Source: Hygrophila difformis
Taxonomy: Eukaryota; Streptophyta; Magnoliopsida; Lamiales; Acanthaceae
Assembly: GCA_030278955.1 (NCBI GenBank)
Contig: JAOANR010000003.1
Span: 18,995,050-19,059,049 of the forward strand
Reading direction: 5' to 3'
Length of the DNA: 64,000 nucleotides
Below the pieces are notes generated by a model. That model was not told the origin of the DNA. It searched no databases and saw only the letters and a program-made list of their open reading frames with translations. Below, piece after piece: positions 61,616-64,000 of this stretch (position 1 is its first letter; each line of letters begins with the position of its first letter). The position numbers and the translations under genes are program-made.

Positions 61616-61652
61616 TCACCATACTCACATTTAGAGTTTGACTCTAAATGTG
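61616..61652 (-). repeat. Perfect 11-bp-stem hairpin overlapping a PPT-like motif, copy 1
   Basis: CACATTTAGAG (61626-61636), loop TTTGA, CTCTAAATGTG (61642-61652). On the minus strand the 3' arm runs into CTCTAAATGTGAGTATGGTGA, resembling TTTCTAAATGTGAGGATGG|TGA at the LTR start of element 3. It lies about 50 bp upstream of the ORF-1-like start. Confidence 0.85.
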
Positions 61653-61714
61653 CAGATGATAAAAAAAACATAATACCAGATTCTTCTTTTACATTCATCA
61701 TTCTTTCGATGATA

Positions 61715-61751
61715 TCACCATACTCACATTTAGAGATTTGCTCTAAATGTG
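61715..61751 (-). repeat. Perfect 11-bp-stem hairpin overlapping a PPT-like motif, copy 2
   Basis: Same stem (61725-61735 and 61741-61751) with loop ATTTG, 99 bp from copy 1. The TCACCATACTCACATTTAGAG phrase is repeated exactly. Confidence 0.85.
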
Positions 61752-61911
61752 AAGATTTCAATGCTGACTAAGTCTACTTTAATGCAGAAAATGACAGAGA
61801 ACTTAAAATCAAATCATCATTTATCAAAAACAAAACATAGAATTCATTAGATTCCTACTAATAATATGAAATTACAAAGCATGGTGTTTCTTATGACACT
61901 CAACCTATCAA

Positions 61912-62659
61912 TTACAAATGATGAGGTGTCTCTGCCTCAATTCCAAATCTGAGGAACAGATTACAATGCTCAGAGACTAAACACCTCATGCAGTAAATTG
62001 AGGTGACTCCATAAGTATTCCTTGAAGGGCCGTGATTGTTATCATAATAGCTCCTAAGGTCGCAAAGTCTCTTCTTAGGTTGTCCTTGAAAGGGTGAGAT
62101 AAATTCCTCATAACTTGATAGCCACCCTCTAACTTGAAGTCGAAGATCCTTGAGTCTTCGTCTATTCTTGCACAGAGGAGCAAAGAGCCAAATTCCTTTC
62201 TCTTGTTCTTCAATTTCATCCTTACTTAAGAGCATAAGAGCTTTTACATAAATGGATGGAGGGTGATTATCAGTGATTGCAGGTTTTAAGAGTTTAAATG
62301 CTGCTTGTTCATTCTTATCTTTAACAAAAAAACGCAATGCCTCATGTAACTGGTACATCCAATTTCCTATATTTTTGCAGCTTTCAAGGAAAACACTTTG
62401 TGTCTCTTCAAAATTTCGCCATCCCCATGCGGAAAAATCTTCAAGAGAAGCCTTTTTCAAGACTAAAGGATGATGGGTAGCCTTTTCAAGCTCTTTGCAA
62501 ACTATTTTACAGTTAAAGACAGTCTCAAGGTGGTCAAATGCCAATCTCGATAAAATGTTTCCAAGAATCTCATAAGGAAGATCTGTGATCTGAGTTTCCC
62601 CCGATCCAGATTTCTTTATTGAAGTCCTTGGTTGCTTTGATGAAGTTCCAATTTCATAG
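61912..62659 (-). CDS. F-box-like protein, exon without its own start (F-box 1)
   Basis: From 62659 the exon reads one base, then Tyr-Glu-Ile... The F-box covers about residues 20-65 (ITDLPYEILGNILSRL ... CKIVCKELEKA), the SCF-binding module that docks Skp1. The remainder has FLESCKNIGNWMYQLHEALR and FKLLKPAITDNHPPSIYVKA, like the repeat-bearing part of plant F-box proteins of the At1g67623/At2g35280 type (from memory), and a C-terminal YCMRCLVSEHC. Just upstream is TTTTTAATCTTATTCAG, a good splice acceptor. No ATG lies between acceptor and F-box, while extending the frame into the intron gives an implausible hydrophobic leader. The stop of F-box 2 is only 163 bp away. It could be a host gene or a captured one. 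Confidence 0.75.
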
Positions 62660-62821
62660 CTGAATAAGATTAAAAACAATAATAGAATTAAAACAAAGAG
62701 AATGTAATTCATTAATGAAAAAGGGATGTACAGTTTTAAGTCATCCAGATAATTCTTTGCCCCGAAACAAAAAGCACAAAAGATTACAAGCAAGGAAATT
62801 ATGAACTGCTTGATTTCTAAA

Positions 62822-63575
62822 TTAGTCTAATTCTAGCAATTCTTCTTCATTCTGATCTTCTTCTCCATTGTTCCATTGCTCCCAATCAAATAATATGCTC
62901 AGTTCTCCACTTGCTCTTCTATATTGCTTGACATAATCAAACAGTTCACATGGAACACACTCCATCCTTTCATTGAAAGGTAGTTGCTTTCGCTCTTGAA
63001 TGGAGTGATTCTTGCAAAAACTCCTTTCCTCTTGATCAAAGAATGGGTTTGGGAACTTATCACCATAAAGAAGCCAGTGCAGAACACTCATTTTTAGGAA
63101 GAGTAGATCAAAAGGATCCTGGGTTACAGATTTAATCAACTGAATTCCTTCCTCATCCAGCTGTGGGTCTTGTTTGGAAAGCAGTAAAAGGGATCTTATG
63201 AAAATAGTTGGTTTGTGTTTATCATCTAATCCGGGCTTTAGAATTTCATAAGCTTTTTCTTCATTTTTATCCTCCACAAAGGATATCAATGCAGGCTCAA
63301 TATTAAACATATAATTGCCTGCATCCTGACATCCTTTAATGAATTTGACCTGATTACTTGGGTAAACATCTCCTCTCCAAATAGCACAGGTCTCCAAATT
63401 AGCTCTCTTTAGAGCTAACGATGATCTGCTTGCTGAGAAGAATTGCTTAGATGTTTCAGATGCTCTAAAAAGTGCCTTTATGCTCTCCATTCCTAATCTT
63501 GACAGAATGTCTCCCAATAACTCAGTTGGTAAATCAAGTATTTGAGTTTCCAAGAGTTGAGGGATTTCGACATTT
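62822..63575 (-). CDS. F-box-like protein, exon without its own start (F-box 2)
   Basis: The exon starts at 63575 after CCTCCTTTTCTTTTCAG. After one base it reads Asn-Val-Glu-Ile..., then the F-box ILDLPTELLGDILSRLGMES at about 14-60. It is followed by FIKGCQDAGNYMFNIEPALI, YEILKPGLDDKHKPTIFIRS, DKFPNPFFDQEERSFCKNHS, MECVPCELFDYVKQ and an acidic tail. It is colinear with F-box 1 and 3 but only about 25-35% alike by eye, so the duplication is old and all three frames stayed open. No ATG precedes the F-box inside the exon. The expected role is a substrate adaptor of an SCF ubiquitin ligase. Confidence 0.77.
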
Positions 63576-63772
63576 CTGAAAAGAAAAGGAGGAAAAACAC
63601 AGAATTAAGAGTTAAACTCAACATTTATGTAGTAATTAAGAAATGAGATTAGATTTTATTATCAAAACCAGGCTGCATTACATGATACAAAAGACCTGAT
63701 CTAGTGACAGTTTCAAGGTCTAAAATTAGAAGAATTGTCACAGCATCAATCTCTTCCTCCTTCATCCAAGAA
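63576..63772 (-). other. Short spacer between F-box 3 and F-box 2
   Basis: About 200 bp, T-rich on the minus strand near its end and closing in a polypyrimidine tract plus CAG. I see no TATA box or promoter-like sequence. The spacer between F-box 2 and F-box 1 (62660-62821) has the same character. Confidence 0.55.
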
Positions 63773-64000
63773 TTATTCATTAATGCTATAGTTGTCATAG
63801 TTCTCCCTTGCTGCCATCCTAAAATCAGCTATGGCTCTATTTGTGTCACAACAGAGATAGCTGATCTGATCTGCTGTATGATTAAAGTATAATGGCCTAT
63901 GGAGGCTTTCCTGATCGTGATCTTCTATAATACAGAATTCCCTCTTTTTCTGGCCTAAAAATGGATTCGGAACATATTCCCATTCTGAAAGTAGGGTGAG
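63773..64000 (-). CDS. F-box-like protein, C-terminal part only (F-box 3)
   Basis: An open frame from the window edge to the stop at 63773-63775. It reads EYVPNPFLGQKKREFC, YFNHTADQISYLCCD and DFRMAARENYDNYSINE, the same order as the C-terminus of F-box 2 (FPNPFFDQEERSFC...CVPC) and F-box 1 (SPFQGQPKKRLCD...CMRC). The F-box lies outside the window. The gap to the exon of F-box 2 is about 200 bp. Confidence 0.7.
   Translation of the reverse strand, partial: LTLLSEWEYVPNPFLGQKKREFCIIEDHDQESLHRPLYFNHTADQISYLCCDTNRAIADFRMAARENYDNYSINE

Larger units (their letters stand above)
49453..61628 (-). pseudogene. ORF-1-like gene of an Athila-type element, broken and split
   Basis: Four frame pieces on the minus strand: 61628 to about 60010 (likely Met at 61568), about 60020 to 57943, 57922 to 57675, and, beyond insertion E, 50336 to 49453. 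Shifts lie near 60010 and 57945. The reading frame is continuous across the insertion once E and one ATAAC are ignored. Together they span roughly 1,600 residues: a long charged first half; an acidic Glu/Gln-rich middle (PEPDHEQNPEQVHEENVEPA near 58470); a block TREFYANFDV...WIRGKTVQVTV; a block YPNLIRRLCEKQGVSITPF; and a C-terminal coiled coil of about 100 residues rich in EEMERQE/RKEE. The REFYAN...RGK and NLI..LC...GV blocks resemble the 'putative plant transposon protein / ATHILA ORF-1' domain as I remember it. Its role is unknown; it is not enzymatic by any motif I see. Confidence 0.68.

Noticed and set aside
62660..62793. Hydrophobic N-terminal anchor on F-box 1
   Set aside because: The stretch NYILFVLILLLFLILF is the translation of a T-rich intron end; the CAG at 62660-62662 gives a better exon boundary.

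Overview
The window is eukaryotic nuclear DNA from a flowering plant, probably a eudicot. It carries Athila-type Ty3/gypsy retrotransposons with tRNA-Asp primer sites, plant LINEs with a C-terminal RNase H, tRNA-derived SINEs, F-box ORFs preceded by splice acceptors, and AT-rich non-coding DNA. It is almost wholly a nest of mobile elements. I see no bacterial-type gene, no rRNA or functional tRNA gene, and no intact cellular housekeeping gene.

Layout. 1-8502: the 5' half of an Athila-like element on the minus strand (4.7 kb LTR, PBS, frameshifted gag-protease, start of RT). 8593-15272: a LINE on the plus strand with 12-bp target duplications, split by a solo LTR (12429-15036, TSD CCGAC). 15469-25123: an old solo LTR on the plus strand, split by a young LTR element on the minus strand (16241-23502, TSD CTGTT). 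25124-26260: unassigned flank. 26261-26659: two SINEs. 26668-40864: remains of a second LINE on the minus strand, split by a 12.4 kb element with three LTRs (27987-40397, TSD GTGAT). 40865-48412: two Athila-like LTRs facing each other across a gag fragment. 48413-61628: 3' region and broken ORF-1-like gene of an Athila-like element on the minus strand, split by a gag-only LTR element (50342-57669, TSD ATAAC). 61912-64000: three tandem F-box-like ORFs on the minus strand.

Five insertions (12429, 15469, 16241, 27987, 50342) belong to one LTR superfamily, with ends TGTAATACCC...GGTGTTACA and, where an internal region exists, an initiator tRNA-Met primer site. Most copies have LTRs of 2.4-3.7 kb around a tiny internal region, with no protein or only Gag, so they must depend on enzymes from elsewhere. 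They share three features worth testing. The first is a conserved intron-like unit inside the LTR, whose predicted branch point lies in a hairpin with compensatory base changes. The second is tandem cassettes of hairpin + polypurine tract + U3 start, with evidence that different copies used different cassettes to define the LTR edge. The third is arrays of short hairpin repeats.

The other candidate for a new system is the F-box array. At least two F-box exons, and possibly the ORF-1-like gene after them, lack a nearby promoter. Each begins just after a splice-acceptor-like sequence in the same codon phase, as if chosen alternatively from one upstream exon. All family names come from motif recognition in the sequence and memory of the families; nothing was searched.
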